Notes: generated by a model from the letters alone, not told the origin. 64,000 bases of DNA from Undibacterium sp. (GCA_030645915.1 JAUSNO010000030.1:62001-126000); one strand, 5' to 3'. Shown: positions 27,912-40,249, counted from the stretch's first letter. Translations and numbers: made by a program.

Positions 27912-29339
27912 TTAGAAATTCAATGACCGCTTATCAACCGCGAGTGCTGCTTCTTTGGTTGCTTCGGACAGGGAAGGATGGGCGTGACAGATACGTGCGA
28001 TGTCTTCCGCAGAAGCGCGGAATTCCATCGCGACCACAGCCTCAGCAATCAGTTCAGATGCCATAGGACCGACGATGTGCACACCGAGGATTTCATCGGT
28101 AGTAGCATCAGCGAGGAACTTGACCATCCCCGAAGTATCACCCAAGGCACGTGCCCGGCCATTTGCCATGAATGGGAAAGTACCGGCTTTATATGCTACG
28201 CCGTCAGCCTTCAATTGCTGCTCGGTACGGCCAACCCAAGCGATTTCTGGCGATGTGTAGATAACCCAGGGAATCGTGTTGAAATTCACGTGACCATGCT
28301 GACCAGCGATACGTTCTGCTACTGCAACGCCCTCTTCCTCTGCTTTGTGCGCCAGCATTGGGCCGCGAACCACATCGCCCACCGCCCAGACATTCGGCAG
28401 ATTGGTTTTGCAGTCTGCGTCTACTGCGATAAAGCCACGTTCGTCCAATTGCAAGCTGACGCCTTCGGCATTGAGACCATTGGTATTTGGCGTACGGCCA
28501 ATCGAGATGATCAATTTATCAAATACGGCTTTGTGTTCTGCACCTTTGTCATCGGTGTAATTCACGGTAACATCTTTCTTGCCTTTGACAATCTCGCCAA
28601 TCTTGACGCCAAGATTAATCGACAGACCTTGTTTAACGAAAAGCTTGTGCGCTTCTTTGGCGATCTGTTCATCGACCGCACCCAGGAAAGCAGGCAAAGC
28701 TTCCAGCACAGTCACTTCTGCGCCGCAACGGCGCCAGACACTACCCATTTCCAGTCCGATGACACCAGCGCCAATCACACCTAATTTTTTAGGTACCGCA
28801 GCGATAGTCAAGGCGCCATCATTCGACAAGATCATTTCTTCATCAAATGGAGCACCCGGCAAGGCGCGTGCATTTGAGCCAGTCGCGATAACGATGTGCT
28901 TACCGCTGATACTTTCCTCAGTCTTGCCTGCTACTTTAATTTCGTAGACACCATCGGCAGCCTTAACGAAAGAGCCGTGACCGTGGAAAAACGTTACCTT
29001 GTTCTTTTTAAACAGATACACGATACCGTCATTGTTTTGCTTCACAATGGTATTTTTACGCGCCAGCATCTGCGCCACATTCAACGCCAGACCTTTAACT
29101 TCAATGCCATGATCGGCAAACGCATGGCCTGCATGTTCATAATGTTCTGACGATTGCAGCAATGCCTTGGAGGGAATGCAACCTACATTGGTACAGGTAC
29201 CACCCAGTGCAGGACCGCCTTTATCGTTGCTCCACGCATCGATACAAGCGACTGAAAAACCTAGTTGTGCAGCACGAATCGCCGCTATATAACCGCCGGG
29301 ACCACCACCGATAACGACGACATCAAATTGTTTGCTCAT
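27912..29339 (-). CDS. lpdA: Dihydrolipoyl dehydrogenase (E3)
   Basis: About 475 residues from the ATG at 29339 ([20 protein letters not shown]); the upstream frame is not conserved. It has the FAD motif GGGPGG, redox-active disulfide [19 protein letters not shown] motif [13 protein letters not shown] and dimer-interface His-Glu in [14 protein letters not shown]. It reoxidises dihydrolipoamide of 2-oxoacid dehydrogenases to NADH. It belongs with odhA and odhB upstream; a PspC/SHOCT gene is inserted between odhB and lpdA. Confidence 0.98.
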   Translation of the reverse strand: MSKQFDVVVIGGGPGGYIAAIRAAQLGFSVACIDAWSNDKGGPALGGTCTNVGCIPSKALLQSSEHYEHAGHAFADHGIEVKGLALNVAQMLARKNTIVKQNNDGIVYLFKKNKVTFFHGHGSFVKAADGVYEIKVAGKTEESISGKHIVIATGSNARALPGAPFDEEMILSNDGALTIAAVPKKLGVIGAGVIGLEMGSVWRRCGAEVTVLEALPAFLGAVDEQIAKEAHKLFVKQGLSINLGVKIGEIVKGKKDVTVNYTDDKGAEHKAVFDKLIISIGRTPNTNGLNAEGVSLQLDERGFIAVDADCKTNLPNVWAVGDVVRGPMLAHKAEEEGVAVAERIAGQHGHVNFNTIPWVIYTSPEIAWVGRTEQQLKADGVAYKAGTFPFMANGRARALGDTSGMVKFLADATTDEILGVHIVGPMASELIAEAVVAMEFRASAEDIARICHAHPSLSEATKEAALAVDKRSLNF

Positions 29340-29406
29340 GGATTTACCCTGATTGTGCGCGCTATAAAAAACGCTGATTTCACTATTTACTAATTTCAAA
29401 AATGGC

Positions 29407-29772
29407 TTACTCTTCTTCCGGCACGAAGATCCAGGCAAGGACATAGGCAACCAGGCCGAAACCGAAATAGAAAGTAAACAAGACGAAAAGCAAACGCCAG
29501 ATCCAAGACTCCAGTCCTGTGAATTTGCCCAAGCCGCCGCAAATGCCTCCTAACCACTGATCATGCCTGGATCGTCGAAAACGATTGAGCTGACTCAGCG
29601 TCTGATCGAAGTCATTGGATTCAGAGCGGTTAGCGTTCCCGGAATTAGAAATCCCGCCATTTGATTCCGGCGAAGTTAATAATTTTGTCTTGGCTTGCGC
29701 GAACTCTGCATCAGTCAGTGCGCCCGACTGATGCAAATCGTGCAGACGTTGAATTTCGTCAGCGATATTCAT
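29407..29772 (-). CDS. SHOCT + PspC-domain small membrane protein
   Basis: 121 residues. Residues about 1-33 ([22 protein letters not shown]) are a SHOCT motif, often an oligomerisation helix pair. A Ser/Asn-rich linker follows, then the PspC domain (about 65-119): [19 protein letters not shown] and a hydrophobic run [23 protein letters not shown] with an acidic end PEEE. PspC domains occur in membrane-stress and phage-shock proteins. It lies 13 nt after odhB and 67 nt before lpdA, on the same strand, so it is probably cotranscribed with the 2-oxoglutarate dehydrogenase genes. No enzymatic role is expected. Confidence 0.85.
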   Translation of the reverse strand: MNIADEIQRLHDLHQSGALTDAEFAQAKTKLLTSPESNGGISNSGNANRSESNDFDQTLSQLNRFRRSRHDQWLGGICGGLGKFTGLESWIWRLLFVLFTFYFGFGLVAYVLAWIFVPEEE

Positions 29773-29785
29773 ATCGAATATCTGA

Positions 29786-31042
29786 TTACAGATCCAACAG
29801 CAAACGGGCTGGATCTTCCAGTGCTTCCTTCATGGCTACCAGGCCCAATACCGCTTCGCGACCATCAATGATGCGGTGATCGTAAGACATGGCTAAGTAG
29901 TTCATAGGGCGAATGACGATCTGACCGTTTTCAACCACAGCGCGGTCTTTGGTCGCATGCACACCCAGAATTGCTGATTGCGGAGGATTGATAATTGGCG
30001 TGGATAACATAGAACCAAAAGTACCGCCGTTGGAAATAGAGAAAGTACCGCCGGTCAAATCATCGAGAGTTAACTTGCCATCTTTAGCTTTGGCACCAAA
30101 TTCGCCAATTTTCTTTTCGATATCGGCGATAGACATTTGATCCGCATTGCGCAGGATAGGTACAACCAGACCACGTGGCGAACCGACTGCGATACCGATG
30201 TCGAAATAACCGTGATAAACGATATCGTTACCGTCAACTGACGCGTTAATGACAGGGTATTTTTTCAATGCAGCCACTGCGGCTTTGACAAAGAAGGACA
30301 TGAAACCCAGTTTGACGCCATGTTCTTTTTCGAACTTGTCTTTGTACTTGTTACGTAGCTCCATGACTGGCGCCATGTTCACTTCATTAAATGTCGTGAG
30401 GATGGCGTTAGTCGATTGCGACTGTACCAGACGCTCTGCGATACGGGCACGCAGGCGGCTCATAGGAACACGCTCTTCTGGACGATCGCCCAACTTTGGT
30501 GCTGGCATGGCGACTTGTTGCAATGCAGGCTTGGCAGCCTGGACCGCTACTGGAGCAACTGCCGGCACTGCAGACTTGGCAGCAACCGTAACCAAGGCAT
30601 CACCCTTGGTAACGCGACCATCTTTGCCCGAACCATCGATTGCGTTAGCGGATAAATTATTTTCAGCCAAAATTTTTGCTGCAGCAGGCATTGCAACTCC
30701 TGCGGAGGACTTGACGTTTGAACTGTCAATTGTTGCTGCGACTGATGGTTCTGTTGCAGCTGGTACAGCAGAAACCTGGATAGGACTAACTTTCGCAGAA
30801 GCGTCGGTATCCAACAATGCAATCACTTCACCAGCGACAACAGTGCTGCCATCACCCTTGAGGACCTGTGTAATCACGCCATCATTTGGCGCAGGCAATT
30901 CCATCACGACTTTATCGGTCTCGACATCGACCAAATTTTCGTCACGGGTAACGGACTCTCCCACTTTTTTATGCCACACCAACAATGTCGCTTCAGCGAC
31001 GGATTCAGATAACTGAGGTACTTTTACTTCGATAATTGCCAT
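29786..31042 (-). CDS. odhB: 2-oxoglutarate dehydrogenase E2, dihydrolipoamide succinyltransferase
   Basis: 418 residues: lipoyl domain (about 1-78; lipoyl Lys in [13 protein letters not shown]), Ala/Pro-rich linker, peripheral-subunit-binding domain (about 115-155; [20 protein letters not shown]) and CAT domain (about 190-418) with the catalytic [25 protein letters not shown] is typical of the succinyl-transferring type. It passes succinyl groups to CoA. It is 59 nt downstream of odhA. Confidence 0.98.
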   Translation of the reverse strand: MAIIEVKVPQLSESVAEATLLVWHKKVGESVTRDENLVDVETDKVVMELPAPNDGVITQVLKGDGSTVVAGEVIALLDTDASAKVSPIQVSAVPAATEPSVAATIDSSNVKSSAGVAMPAAAKILAENNLSANAIDGSGKDGRVTKGDALVTVAAKSAVPAVAPVAVQAAKPALQQVAMPAPKLGDRPEERVPMSRLRARIAERLVQSQSTNAILTTFNEVNMAPVMELRNKYKDKFEKEHGVKLGFMSFFVKAAVAALKKYPVINASVDGNDIVYHGYFDIGIAVGSPRGLVVPILRNADQMSIADIEKKIGEFGAKAKDGKLTLDDLTGGTFSISNGGTFGSMLSTPIINPPQSAILGVHATKDRAVVENGQIVIRPMNYLAMSYDHRIIDGREAVLGLVAMKEALEDPARLLLDL

Positions 31043-31101
31043 GTTGTTTCTCCGTTTCGGATAGCTATAGGGCGCAACAGTTTCTGTCGCGCCACATTTT
31101 A

Positions 31102-33966
31102 TTATTTGGTCAGGATGTAGCCCTTGAGCTTGGAAAATGCCGTATCCAGCAATGCTTTCTGTTGCGCATAGTGCTTATCGTAATAACCGACAGCTGGCGA
31201 TGCACTCGCTGGACGACCGGCATAAGCGAGCTTTTGCCCTTCTTCCAGACTTTCGAAAATATTGTGCTGAATCTGGAACCAAGGTCCCTGATTTTGCGGC
31301 TCATCCTGCGCCCAGACTAATTCCGCCAAATTAGGATATTTTTTCAATTCGGCAGCAAAGCTCTTATGCGGGAACGGATACAACTGTTCAACACGAATAA
31401 TCGCCGTATCTGTCTGAGCCCGCTCTTTACGAGAATTCACCAAATCGTAATAAACCTTACCGGAACAGGCAATCACACGTTTTACTTTCTTCGCATCGAT
31501 CTTTTCATCCACTTCACCAATCACAGTATGGAAACTGCTCTTGGCCAATTCGGACAATGATGAACCTGCATCTTTATTGCGCAACAAGGATTTAGGCGTC
31601 AAGATAACCAGTGGCTTACGGAACATGCGTATCATCTGACGACGCAACAGATGGAAGATCTGCGCTGCCGTTGTCGGCTGAACCACTTGCATATTATTGT
31701 CTGCGCAGAGCTGCAAGAAACGTTCAGGACGAGCGGAAGAATGCTCAGGCCCCTGACCTTCATATCCATGCGGCAACATCAGAACAAGACCAGATGCACG
31801 GCCCCACTTTACTTCGCCGGAGCTAATAAACTGATCGATGACCACTTGCGCGCCATTGGCGAAATCGCCGAACTGCGCTTCCCAGATGGTTAAGGTGTTT
31901 GGTTCCGCACTCGAATAGCCGTATTCAAAAGCCAATACCGCCTCTTCAGACAAGACAGAATCGATCACCGTAAATGGTGCTTGCTTATCCGAAATATTTT
32001 GCAAAGGAATGTAAGTACCGGCATCCCACTTCTCACGTTTTTGATCGTGCAGAACTGCGTGACGATGTACAAAAGTACCGCGACCAGCATCTTGTCCAGT
32101 AAGACGAATAGCATAGCCAGAAGCGACCAGAGAAGCGTAAGCCAGATGCTCGCCCATGCCCCAGTCAAGGTTCATTTCACCCCGCCCCATTGTGGCGCGA
32201 TCACCCAAGACTTTTTCTACCAGGCTGTGCGGCTTAAAACCTTCAGGAATGCTCGTAATGCGCTCAGCCAAACGTTTCAGTTCAGTCATTGGCACAGCGG
32301 TATCAGCAGCATCAGTCCATTTACGATTGAGGAAAGGTATCCAGTCAACTGCGTATTTGTTCTTGAAATTTGAGATGACAGGGTCAATGGTGTGCTTGCC
32401 TGCATCCATCGCGTCACGGAATGCTTTTACCATTTGGTCGCCAGTTTCGGCAGAAATTGTGCCTTGCGCAGCCAGTTTGTCCGCATACATTTTGCGGGTA
32501 CCTGGGTGTTGGCCAATTTTCTTGTACATCAGCGGCTGAGTCAGCGCAGGAGTATCTTGCTCATTATGACCAAGCTTGCGATAACAAATGATATCGACTA
32601 CTACGTCTTTCTTGAACTCCAAACGGTAATCCAATGCGATTTGCGTCGCCAGAACTACCGCTTCCGGGTCATCACCATTGACATGCAATACAGGTGCCTC
32701 AATCATCTTCACAACGTCAGAGCAATACAAGGTCGAGCGTGAGTCACGCGGATCAGAGGTTGTGAAACCGATCTGATTATTAATGACAATGTGCACAGTA
32801 CCACCGGTGCCATAACCACGGGTTTGCGCCAGATTTAACGTTTCCATGACGACGCCTTGACCAGCAAACGCTGCGTCACCATGTACCAGAATCGGCAAAA
32901 CTTGTGAACCGTCTTTATCTCCACGACGTTCCATCCGTGCTTTGACAGACCCCTCAACCACTGGATTAACGATTTCCAGATGGGATGGATTAAATGCCAA
33001 AGACAAATGGACAGGACCGCCTGGTGTTGAAATATCAGATGAGAATCCTTGATGGTACTTTACATCGCCAGATGGCAAATCATCACCGTGTTTACCTTCG
33101 AATTCGGCGAACAAATCTTGCGGCATTTTTCCTAGTGTATTCACAAGGACATTTAAACGGCCCCGATGTGCCATACCGATAACGATTTCTTCGACTCCAC
33201 GCTCACCGGCACGCTGTATGGTCTCGTCCATGGAAGCGATGAAACTTTCACTACCTTCCAGTGAAAAGCGTTTCTGGCCTACATATCTGGTGTGTAAATA
33301 ACGCTCCAGGCCTTCGGCAGCAGTCAAACGATCAAGGATATGTTTTTTCTTATCAGCGGAGAAACTTGGGGTCGAACGGATCGATTCCAGTTTTTGTTGC
33401 AACCAGCGTTTTTCGGCCGGATCGCTAATATACATAAACTCCGCACCGATGGAACGGCAATAGGTATCGCGCAGTGAATTGAGCAAGTCACGCAAGGATG
33501 CTGTTTCGGTACCAAAATAGGTATTGCTGATATTGAACTGGATGTCCATATCCGCATCACTAAAACCATAAAAACTTGGCTCTAATTCTGGAATGCTAGG
33601 ACGTTCCTGGCGTTGCAAGGGATCTAAATTCGCCCAGTGGCTACCAAGGAAACGATAGGCAGCGATCAATTGCTGAGCAGCAACGCGCTTACGCCCCATC
33701 TCGGCGTCTGCTGTTGCGTTCACGGTACGGATTGGACCTTGCTTGGCACGTTCAGCAAATGAAGCAATTACCGGGGCGTGGGCGACGTCAGGTTTTGCAG
33801 ATCCGTCGACAGCAGGGACATTTTGCATGGCGTCAAAATAAGCGCGCCAATTTTCTGGAACAGAACCAGGATTATTAAGATACGCCTCATAAAGTTCTTC
33901 GACATACGGGGCGTTACCGCCGAACAAATACGAGTTAGCGTTCAGTTGTTGCATCATCTTGCTCAC
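31102..33966 (-). CDS. odhA: 2-oxoglutarate dehydrogenase E1
   Basis: 954 residues, the usual length. The N-terminal extension ([21 protein letters not shown]) binds the E2/E3 partners. The thiamine diphosphate site shows [11 protein letters not shown] and [10 protein letters not shown], and [11 protein letters not shown] is a conserved substrate-region motif. It decarboxylates 2-oxoglutarate and succinylates the E2 lipoyl. It is the first gene of odhA-odhB-pspC-like-lpdA; 279 nt with a terminator separate it from gltA, so it probably has its own promoter. Confidence 0.98.
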   Translation of the reverse strand: MSKMMQQLNANSYLFGGNAPYVEELYEAYLNNPGSVPENWRAYFDAMQNVPAVDGSAKPDVAHAPVIASFAERAKQGPIRTVNATADAEMGRKRVAAQQLIAAYRFLGSHWANLDPLQRQERPSIPELEPSFYGFSDADMDIQFNISNTYFGTETASLRDLLNSLRDTYCRSIGAEFMYISDPAEKRWLQQKLESIRSTPSFSADKKKHILDRLTAAEGLERYLHTRYVGQKRFSLEGSESFIASMDETIQRAGERGVEEIVIGMAHRGRLNVLVNTLGKMPQDLFAEFEGKHGDDLPSGDVKYHQGFSSDISTPGGPVHLSLAFNPSHLEIVNPVVEGSVKARMERRGDKDGSQVLPILVHGDAAFAGQGVVMETLNLAQTRGYGTGGTVHIVINNQIGFTTSDPRDSRSTLYCSDVVKMIEAPVLHVNGDDPEAVVLATQIALDYRLEFKKDVVVDIICYRKLGHNEQDTPALTQPLMYKKIGQHPGTRKMYADKLAAQGTISAETGDQMVKAFRDAMDAGKHTIDPVISNFKNKYAVDWIPFLNRKWTDAADTAVPMTELKRLAERITSIPEGFKPHSLVEKVLGDRATMGRGEMNLDWGMGEHLAYASLVASGYAIRLTGQDAGRGTFVHRHAVLHDQKREKWDAGTYIPLQNISDKQAPFTVIDSVLSEEAVLAFEYGYSSAEPNTLTIWEAQFGDFANGAQVVIDQFISSGEVKWGRASGLVLMLPHGYEGQGPEHSSARPERFLQLCADNNMQVVQPTTAAQIFHLLRRQMIRMFRKPLVILTPKSLLRNKDAGSSLSELAKSSFHTVIGEVDEKIDAKKVKRVIACSGKVYYDLVNSRKERAQTDTAIIRVEQLYPFPHKSFAAELKKYPNLAELVWAQDEPQNQGPWFQIQHNIFESLEEGQKLAYAGRPASASPAVGYYDKHYAQQKALLDTAFSKLKGYILTK

Positions 33967-34180
33967 CTTTCTTCGCGTTTTGCGAGATTAGCGGGTTAAT
34001 CTAACCTTCCGCGACACGGCCTGACCGGTTAGCGGATTGCACATCAAGTGTGGGGAAGGGCTTGTTTCAAACGCATTCCATCTACACTTCAATGAGTACG
34101 TACAAAAAAACTCAGAGAAGCGAGAGCGAATATTAATCTAAAATTCACTTTCGGCATGAAGCATAGCATCATTATTCAAT

Positions 34181-34213
34181 AAAAAAAAGCGAGTCATTAA
34201 GACTCGCTTTTTA
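34181..34213. terminator. Intrinsic terminator after gltA
   Basis: A perfect 12-bp stem (AAAAAGCGAGTC / GACTCGCTTTTT) with 5-nt loop ATTAA, 33 nt past the gltA stop. The A/T flanks allow function on either strand; on the minus strand it ends the sdh-gltA transcript before odhA. Confidence 0.9.
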
Positions 34214-34245
34214 AAAACATTAAATACCTTAACAACTAACAATAA

Positions 34246-35550
34246 TTAACGCTTATTCATCGGTGGAACATCGCGTTTTGGCGAACCAACAAATAACTGA
34301 CGCGGACGGCCAATTTTCTGCTCTGGATCAGAGATCATCTCTTTCCATTGAGCAATCCAACCTACTGTACGTGCCAAAGCGAAAATCCCGGTAAATAGTG
34401 CCGTTGGAATTCCCAATGCTCTCTGCACGATGCCCGAATAAAAATCTACGTTCGGATACAGTTTCCGTGAAACGAAGTATTCGTCTTCCAACGCGATTTT
34501 CTCAAGAGCCATAGCAAGCTTGAACAACGGATCATCTTGCAAGCCGAGTTCTTGCAATACTTCATAACATGTTTCACGCATCAATTTAGCGCGTGGATCG
34601 TAGTTTTTATAAACACGATGACCAAAACCCATCAACTTCACGCCAGAATTTTTATCTTTCACCTGTCTGATGAATTCCGGGATGTTATCCACAGTACCGA
34701 TCTCTTCCAGCATACTCAATGCAGCCTCATTCGCGCCACCATGCGCAGGGCCCCAGAGACAAGCAATACCCGCAGCAATACAGGCAAATGGGTTCGCGCC
34801 AGAAGAACCGGCGAGACGCACTGTAGAAGTCGACGCATTTTGTTCGTGATCGGCATGCAAAATCAGAATTCGGTCCAATGCACGAACCAACACTTCATTG
34901 GTTTTATAAGGTGCGCATGGTGTTGAAAACATCATGTGCATGAAATTGGCGCTATATGACAGATCATTGCGTGGATACACAAACGGCTGTCCGACTGAAT
35001 ACTTGTACGCCATGGCAACAAGCGTAGGCATTTTTGCGATCAACCGGATTGCTGACACTTCACGGTGATGTGGGTCGTTGATATCAAGCGAATCATGATA
35101 GAACGACGCCAACGCACCAACTGTACCAACCAAAACTGACATTGGATGAGCATCGCGACGGAAACCGCGAAAGAAAAATTGCATCTGCTCATGAACCATC
35201 GTGTGATTGGTTACAGTCGCTACAAACTTATCTTTGTCCGCTTCATTTGGCAATTCACCATTCAACAACAGATAGCAAGTTTCCAGAAAATCGCCGCCAT
35301 TCACTGCCAGTTGCTCAATAGGATAGCCACGATAAAGCAACTCACCTTTATCGCCATCAATATAGGTAATTGATGAGTTACAAGCTGCAGTTGACATGAA
35401 GCCCGGGTCATAAGTAAACATCCCCGTAGTGCCGTACAATTTACGAATATCGATAACATCAGGTCCAACAGAACCTTTGTAAATTGGCATTTCCAATGGT
35501 GGTGAACCATCAGAAAAAGAAAGTGTTGCTTTTATTTCAGAGTTAGTCAT
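34246..35550 (-). CDS. gltA: Citrate synthase (type II)
   Basis: 434 residues, typical of hexameric NADH-sensitive Gram-negative citrate synthases. Catalytic residues sit in the usual places: His in [15 protein letters not shown], His in [14 protein letters not shown] and Asp in [22 protein letters not shown]. It condenses oxaloacetate and acetyl-CoA. It follows sdhE by 63 nt in the sdhCDAB-sdhE-gltA operon and is closed by a strong hairpin. Confidence 0.98.
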   Translation of the reverse strand: MTNSEIKATLSFSDGSPPLEMPIYKGSVGPDVIDIRKLYGTTGMFTYDPGFMSTAACNSSITYIDGDKGELLYRGYPIEQLAVNGGDFLETCYLLLNGELPNEADKDKFVATVTNHTMVHEQMQFFFRGFRRDAHPMSVLVGTVGALASFYHDSLDINDPHHREVSAIRLIAKMPTLVAMAYKYSVGQPFVYPRNDLSYSANFMHMMFSTPCAPYKTNEVLVRALDRILILHADHEQNASTSTVRLAGSSGANPFACIAAGIACLWGPAHGGANEAALSMLEEIGTVDNIPEFIRQVKDKNSGVKLMGFGHRVYKNYDPRAKLMRETCYEVLQELGLQDDPLFKLAMALEKIALEDEYFVSRKLYPNVDFYSGIVQRALGIPTALFTGIFALARTVGWIAQWKEMISDPEQKIGRPRQLFVGSPKRDVPPMNKR

Positions 35551-35613
35551 GGCTCTTCCTTCGATAGAGGTGAGTCGTTAATCAAAAAAACACGAGAGAA
35601 AATTCGTTAAAAA

Positions 35614-35910
35614 TCAGGCATTTTGCAAGCGCAACAACAAAGCTCGCACGTGCGGAAAATCAATTTCAGCTTCAGGCTGCTTCTTTGCCATTAGCAAATC
35701 CATCAAAGTATTATCAGACAATTCCATCAAGCGGCTGAATGCATCAACCTCTTCATCCGATAATGATTCTTCATGCGCATCCAAAAAACGAGTCAATATA
35801 AGGTCGTTTTCGAGCAGGCCACGTCGTGCGCGCCATCTGAGGCGCGCACGATTGATAGGATCACTTTGATGAGATGTTATTAGATCTGGCATATCTACTT
35901 TCAATTTCAT
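35614..35910 (-). CDS. sdhE: FAD assembly factor SdhE
   Basis: 98 residues. RARLRWRARRGLLENDLIL contains the conserved RGxxE motif required for covalent flavinylation of SdhA, and LSDEEVDAFSRLMELSDNTLMDLL is the helical remainder. It is placed between sdhB (84 nt upstream) and gltA, as expected for a factor maturing the same complex. Confidence 0.95.
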   Translation of the reverse strand: MKLKVDMPDLITSHQSDPINRARLRWRARRGLLENDLILTRFLDAHEESLSDEEVDAFSRLMELSDNTLMDLLMAKKQPEAEIDFPHVRALLLRLQNA

Positions 35911-35994
35911 TGCATCCTATTTCATGCACTTCTTACGTTGCCAAAAAACTGCATGAGATAAGGGCGGCACCAAGAACCGTGCCGCCTTCAACAT

Positions 35995-36705
35995 TTATAC
36001 GGCGCGACGCACCATTAATTCCTTGATCTTGCCTATCGCTCGCGTTGGATTCAATCCTTTTGGACAAACATCCACGCAATTCATAATCGTGTGGCAACGG
36101 AACAAACGATAAGGATCTTCAAGATTATCCAAGCGATCACCGGTTGCTTGATCTCGTGAATCGGCAATAAAACGATATGCTTGAAGCAATCCGGCTGGAC
36201 CTACGAACTTATCCGGATTCCACCAGAAGGATGGGCAAGAAGTCGAGCAGCATGCGCACAAGATACATTCATACAGACCATCCAACTCCTCACGTTCCGT
36301 TGGAGACTGCAGCCGCTCCTTTTCAGGAGGAATAGTGTCATTCATCAAGTAAGGCTTGATCGAATTATATTGCTTGAAAAATTGCGTCATATCGACGATC
36401 AAATCACGAATGACTGGCAGACCCGGCAAAGGACGCAAAATAATAGGCTCAGTTAATTCATTCAAATTTGTCGTGCAAGCCAAGCCGTTCTTACCATTGA
36501 TGTTCATTGCGTCGGAACCACAAACACCTTCACGACATGAACGGCGTAAAGCCAGCGAGTCATCAACGTCGGCCTTGATGCGTTGCAGCGCATCAAGCAA
36601 CATCTTATCGGTGTCTTGCAACTCGACAGTCAGATCCTGCATGTAAGGCTTTGCATCCTTGTCCGGATCGTAGCGATAGATTTTAAATTGTAGTGTGCGT
36701 GCCAT
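35995..36705 (-). CDS. sdhB: Succinate dehydrogenase iron-sulfur subunit
   Basis: 236 residues. [2Fe-2S] ligands lie in SCREGVCGSDAM with NGLAC. The [4Fe-4S] and [3Fe-4S] ligands are in CILCACCSTSCPSFWWN and CHTIMNCVDVCPKGLNP. It conducts electrons from FAD to ubiquinone at the inner membrane. It lies 12 nt after sdhA. Confidence 0.98.
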   Translation of the reverse strand: MARTLQFKIYRYDPDKDAKPYMQDLTVELQDTDKMLLDALQRIKADVDDSLALRRSCREGVCGSDAMNINGKNGLACTTNLNELTEPIILRPLPGLPVIRDLIVDMTQFFKQYNSIKPYLMNDTIPPEKERLQSPTEREELDGLYECILCACCSTSCPSFWWNPDKFVGPAGLLQAYRFIADSRDQATGDRLDNLEDPYRLFRCHTIMNCVDVCPKGLNPTRAIGKIKELMVRRAV

Positions 36706-36717
36706 AGTAGTATCTCT

Positions 36718-38493
36718 TTAAAAAGTGCGAGCTTTAGGCTTAAAAGTTTCGACTGTAAGCGGCTTGGTGACGACTGGCTTGTAGTCCAGACGATTGCCTT
36801 CGGAATACCACAATGTGTGCTTCATCCAGTTTTCATCATCGCGTTTTTCGTAATCACGATGCGCATGAGCGCCGCGGGATTCTTTACGTGCATTGGCAGA
36901 TGTAATGGTTGCTTTTGCAGTCTCGATCAGATTGTCCAGTTCCAGCGCCTCAACACGAGCCGTGTTAAACACTTTGGACTTATCTTTGAATGAGACATGC
37001 TTGCGACGCTCATCAAGCACCATGATTTCTTTGTAACCAGCTTGCAACAACTCATCCGTACGGAATACACCACAATATTTTTGCATGGTGCCGCGAATCG
37101 CATTTGCCACATCCTGAACACGTTCAGTACCTGTACTGGTTTCAAGTTTTGCCAGACGAGACAATGCCAAATCTGCCGCATCAGCTGGAAGATCCTTATT
37201 ACTGCGTTCTTTAAGCTTACTAGCAACGACATGATTTCCCGCTGCACGGCCAAATACCAACAAATCAAGCAAAGAATTTGTTCCTAGGCGGTTTGCACCG
37301 TGTACCGACACGCAAGCACATTCACCAATCGCATATAACCCGTTGACAATTTCACTACTGCCATTTTTTGGAGCGACAACTTGGCCATGAATATTCGTTG
37401 GAATACCGCCCATCTGGTAATGGATAGTAGGAACAACCGGAATCGGTTCTTTAGTGGCGTCAACGTTGGCAAATTTATGGCCAATTTCCAAAATCGACGG
37501 CAATCGTTTCTGGATCGTATCAGCGCCAATGTGACGCAGATCGAGCATGACATGATCCTTGTTTGGACCACAACCACGCCCCTCTTTAATTTCTTGATCC
37601 ATAGAACGCGAGACGAAATCTCTCGGCGCCAGATCTTTTAACGTCGGCGCGTAACGCTCCATGAAGCGTTCGCCTTGGCTATTCACCAGAATACCGCCTT
37701 CGCCGCGCACGCCTTCAGTAATCAAGACACCAGCTCCGGCAACACCAGTCGGGTGAAATTGCCAGAATTCCATGTCCTGCAACGGCAATCCAGCACGGGC
37801 AGCCATACCCATGCCATCACCAGTATTAATAAAAGCATTGGTCGAAGCAGCAAAAATACGTCCTGCACCGCCAGTGGCAAAAATGGTAGTTTTGGCTTCG
37901 AGCATCATCACTTCGCCAGTTTCCATTTCTAATGCAACCACACCCAACACATCACCGGCTGCGTCACGAATCAGATCTATGGCCATCCACTCAACATAGA
38001 AATGAGTACGGGCACGCACATTACGCTGATACAAAGTATGCAGCAAAGCATGGCCAGTACGATCAGCAGCTGCACAAGCACGCTGAACAGGTTTTTCACC
38101 AAAATTTGCGGTATGCCCGCCGAAAGGACGTTGATAAATAGTCCCATCGGCATTGCGGTCAAATGGCATGCCAAAGTGTTCCAACTCATAAACCACTTTT
38201 GGTGCTTCGCGACACATGAATTCAATGGCGTCCTGGTCACCAAGATAATCGCCACCTTTTACTGTGTCAAACATATGCCAGAACCAATTATCTTCTGACA
38301 TATTACCCAGCGACGCTCCGATGCCACCTTGGGCGGCAACTGTGTGTGAACGGGTAGGAAAAACTTTTGACAGAACTGCGACGTTCAAGCCAGCCTCAGC
38401 TAACTGCAAGGACGCACGCATACCGGAGCCACCGGCGCCAATAATCACCGCATCAAAACGGCGAGAAGGAATGGCGGATTTAATTGCTGCCAC
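36718..38493 (-). CDS. sdhA: Succinate dehydrogenase flavoprotein subunit, GTG start
   Basis: 591 residues from the GTG at 38493, chosen because a GGAG ribosome-binding site lies 9 nt upstream, the sdhD stop is 2 nt before, and the length is the family norm; the longer frame runs back through sdhD. FAD motif [17 protein letters not shown], covalent-FAD His in [16 protein letters not shown], catalytic [15 protein letters not shown] and REEGG-like [10 protein letters not shown] are intact. It oxidises succinate to fumarate. Confidence 0.98.
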   Translation of the reverse strand: MAAIKSAIPSRRFDAVIIGAGGSGMRASLQLAEAGLNVAVLSKVFPTRSHTVAAQGGIGASLGNMSEDNWFWHMFDTVKGGDYLGDQDAIEFMCREAPKVVYELEHFGMPFDRNADGTIYQRPFGGHTANFGEKPVQRACAAADRTGHALLHTLYQRNVRARTHFYVEWMAIDLIRDAAGDVLGVVALEMETGEVMMLEAKTTIFATGGAGRIFAASTNAFINTGDGMGMAARAGLPLQDMEFWQFHPTGVAGAGVLITEGVRGEGGILVNSQGERFMERYAPTLKDLAPRDFVSRSMDQEIKEGRGCGPNKDHVMLDLRHIGADTIQKRLPSILEIGHKFANVDATKEPIPVVPTIHYQMGGIPTNIHGQVVAPKNGSSEIVNGLYAIGECACVSVHGANRLGTNSLLDLLVFGRAAGNHVVASKLKERSNKDLPADAADLALSRLAKLETSTGTERVQDVANAIRGTMQKYCGVFRTDELLQAGYKEIMVLDERRKHVSFKDKSKVFNTARVEALELDNLIETAKATITSANARKESRGAHAHRDYEKRDDENWMKHTLWYSEGNRLDYKPVVTKPLTVETFKPKARTF

Positions 38494-38495
38494 AG

Positions 38496-38864
38496 TTACA
38501 CTCTCCACAAAATTTGTGCCGCATAGCCGACACAAGCAATCAACCACAGAATAGTGGCGACTTGAAATACCAAACGCAAAACAACTGAATGCGTCACATA
38601 ATCCATCCACACATCACGCATGCCGACCCAAGCGTGAAAAAACATTGCGACAAATACTGTAAAAGTCAGCAACTTGAACCATTGCATCGAAAATATGCTG
38701 GCCCAAGCATCATAGGAAAAATTATTTCCTGTTAAAAACAAGGCCAAAAGAACAATGGTATACAACGCCATAACGATAGCCGTCACACGCTGCGCCAACC
38801 AATCACGCCAACCATACCCAGCACCCACGACTATGCGGTTCGCACCAATATTATTATTTGCCAT
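38496..38864 (-). CDS. sdhD: Succinate dehydrogenase membrane anchor subunit
   Basis: 122 residues from the ATG at 38864, whose first base is the last base of the sdhC stop. Three TM helices (about 24-46, 55-80, 92-115). The heme/quinone region [15 protein letters not shown] is diagnostic, and [14 protein letters not shown] is the conserved cytosolic N-terminal helix. It anchors SdhAB with SdhC. Confidence 0.95.
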   Translation of the reverse strand: MANNNIGANRIVVGAGYGWRDWLAQRVTAIVMALYTIVLLALFLTGNNFSYDAWASIFSMQWFKLLTFTVFVAMFFHAWVGMRDVWMDYVTHSVVLRLVFQVATILWLIACVGYAAQILWRV

Positions 38865-39277
38865 CAAAATACCCCAAACAGTTTTAATGCAATGACAAGC
38901 GTCAAGGCGATACTGACGATCAAAACACATACCGCCGATTTGCGAGCAGAATCCTTGTCGAGACCAAAATGTAAGTCCATAAATAAGTGACGAATTCCCG
39001 CGCAAAAATGATGCAAATAAGCCCAAACCAAGGCGAGAATCACCAACTTAACAAAAACACCGGATGTAAATTTTTGAAAAACAGCAAAAGAAATTTCAGA
39101 AGTCAAACTTTTGTCTAGTAAATACAAAATAAATGGCAGCAACGCAAACATCAACATTCCACTGATGCGATGCAGAATGGAGACAAAGCCAGCAAGCGGC
39201 AATCTATATCCACCAAACGCAGCATCACTCAAACTCATCACGCCAAAGCGCGGTTTTTTTCTTACTACCTCAGACAT
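38864..39277 (-). CDS. sdhC: Succinate dehydrogenase cytochrome b556 subunit
   Basis: 137 residues with three TM helices. SILHRISGMLMFALLPF is the quinone-site signature and HHFCAGIRHLFMDLHFG carries the heme-ligand His. It is the first gene of the sdhCDAB-sdhE-gltA operon; about 150 nt of AT-rich DNA separates it from the GntR regulator upstream, which is read on the same strand. Confidence 0.96.
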   Translation of the reverse strand: MSEVVRKKPRFGVMSLSDAAFGGYRLPLAGFVSILHRISGMLMFALLPFILYLLDKSLTSEISFAVFQKFTSGVFVKLVILALVWAYLHHFCAGIRHLFMDLHFGLDKDSARKSAVCVLIVSIALTLVIALKLFGVF

Positions 39278-39427
39278 AAAAAATCTCCCAATTAACTAGT
39301 CCGTATATGAATATTACAATTTTCGCCTATTTTGATGCATTGCACCAATAGATTTGACGATTCTTTGCAAAACAATTCCATTTTAACGCCAAAAAAATAA
39401 ATCCCACTTTTCGCCAAGCCTATCGAA

Positions 39428-40249
39428 TTAACTCAACTCATTTCTATAATGGTGCGCGGAAGTCAAATACAGACCGCGACGAAGTTCAACCGGCCGATCT
39501 CCATAAGTAAATGAAATTCGCTCTACATTTAAAAGTGGAACGCCCACGCTTACATTAAGCAATTGAGCGACAAATTCGTCAGCACATACTGCACGAATTT
39601 CTTCTGATGCGCGGATCATGTGCGTGCCGAATTCCGATTCAAACAAGCCATACATTGGCCCCTTATATTCATTCAATCGCTCGGCGGTTAATCCTTTAAA
39701 AATTGCACCGGGCAACCACAGCTCATCTAAAATGGTAGGGACGCCAGAGAAAGACTGAACCCGTCGAAGAAATACAACAGAATCGCCGGTTTTAATATCA
39801 AGCAAGCGAGCTACTTCTGCCGGAGCGCGCATCTTCTTCACCTCAATGATTTTATTTTCCGGATAACGCTGAACACCCTCGTCAGGCACCAAACGTAAAA
39901 ATCTGAACTGAGACCTTGCTTCATGATGCGTTGCAACGAAAGTTCCCTTCCCCTGACGCCTAACCACGACATTTTCTGATGACAGCTCATCAATCGCTTT
40001 GCGCACTGTCCCCTGACTCACCTTAAATCGAGCAGCCAACTCCATCTCGCTTGGTATTAACTCACCGGGTTTCCATTCCCCCGATTGCAAGCTTTGCGTA
40101 ATCAGGGTTTTAATCTGCTGGTACAAAGGGCTAAAAGTAGGCGATGTACCTGGCGGCGAATTGGCAACACCCGCACCTTGAGTTGAAGTGCTGGTATTTT
40201 GAGTATTTAATGTCGACGCAGTAGAATTCATAACCTGCGATTTCACCAC
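39428..40249 (-). CDS. GntR-family (HutC subfamily, UTRA) transcriptional regulator
   Basis: 273 residues. An unusual Ser/Thr/Asn-rich leader of about 40 residues comes first, then the GntR winged helix (about 42-110: LYQQIKTLITQSLQSGEWKP, SQGTVRKAIDELSSE, RRQGKGTFVA) and a UTRA effector domain (about 130-268: LDELWLPGAIFKGL, VPLLNVERISFTYGDRPVE). UTRA domains bind small metabolites and alter operator affinity. Being located between the sdh operon and divergent mdh suggests control of TCA genes, an inference from position. An inverted AT-rich site lies 41 nt upstream of its start. Confidence 0.9.
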   Translation of the reverse strand: MVKSQVMNSTASTLNTQNTSTSTQGAGVANSPPGTSPTFSPLYQQIKTLITQSLQSGEWKPGELIPSEMELAARFKVSQGTVRKAIDELSSENVVVRRQGKGTFVATHHEARSQFRFLRLVPDEGVQRYPENKIIEVKKMRAPAEVARLLDIKTGDSVVFLRRVQSFSGVPTILDELWLPGAIFKGLTAERLNEYKGPMYGLFESEFGTHMIRASEEIRAVCADEFVAQLLNVSVGVPLLNVERISFTYGDRPVELRRGLYLTSAHHYRNELS

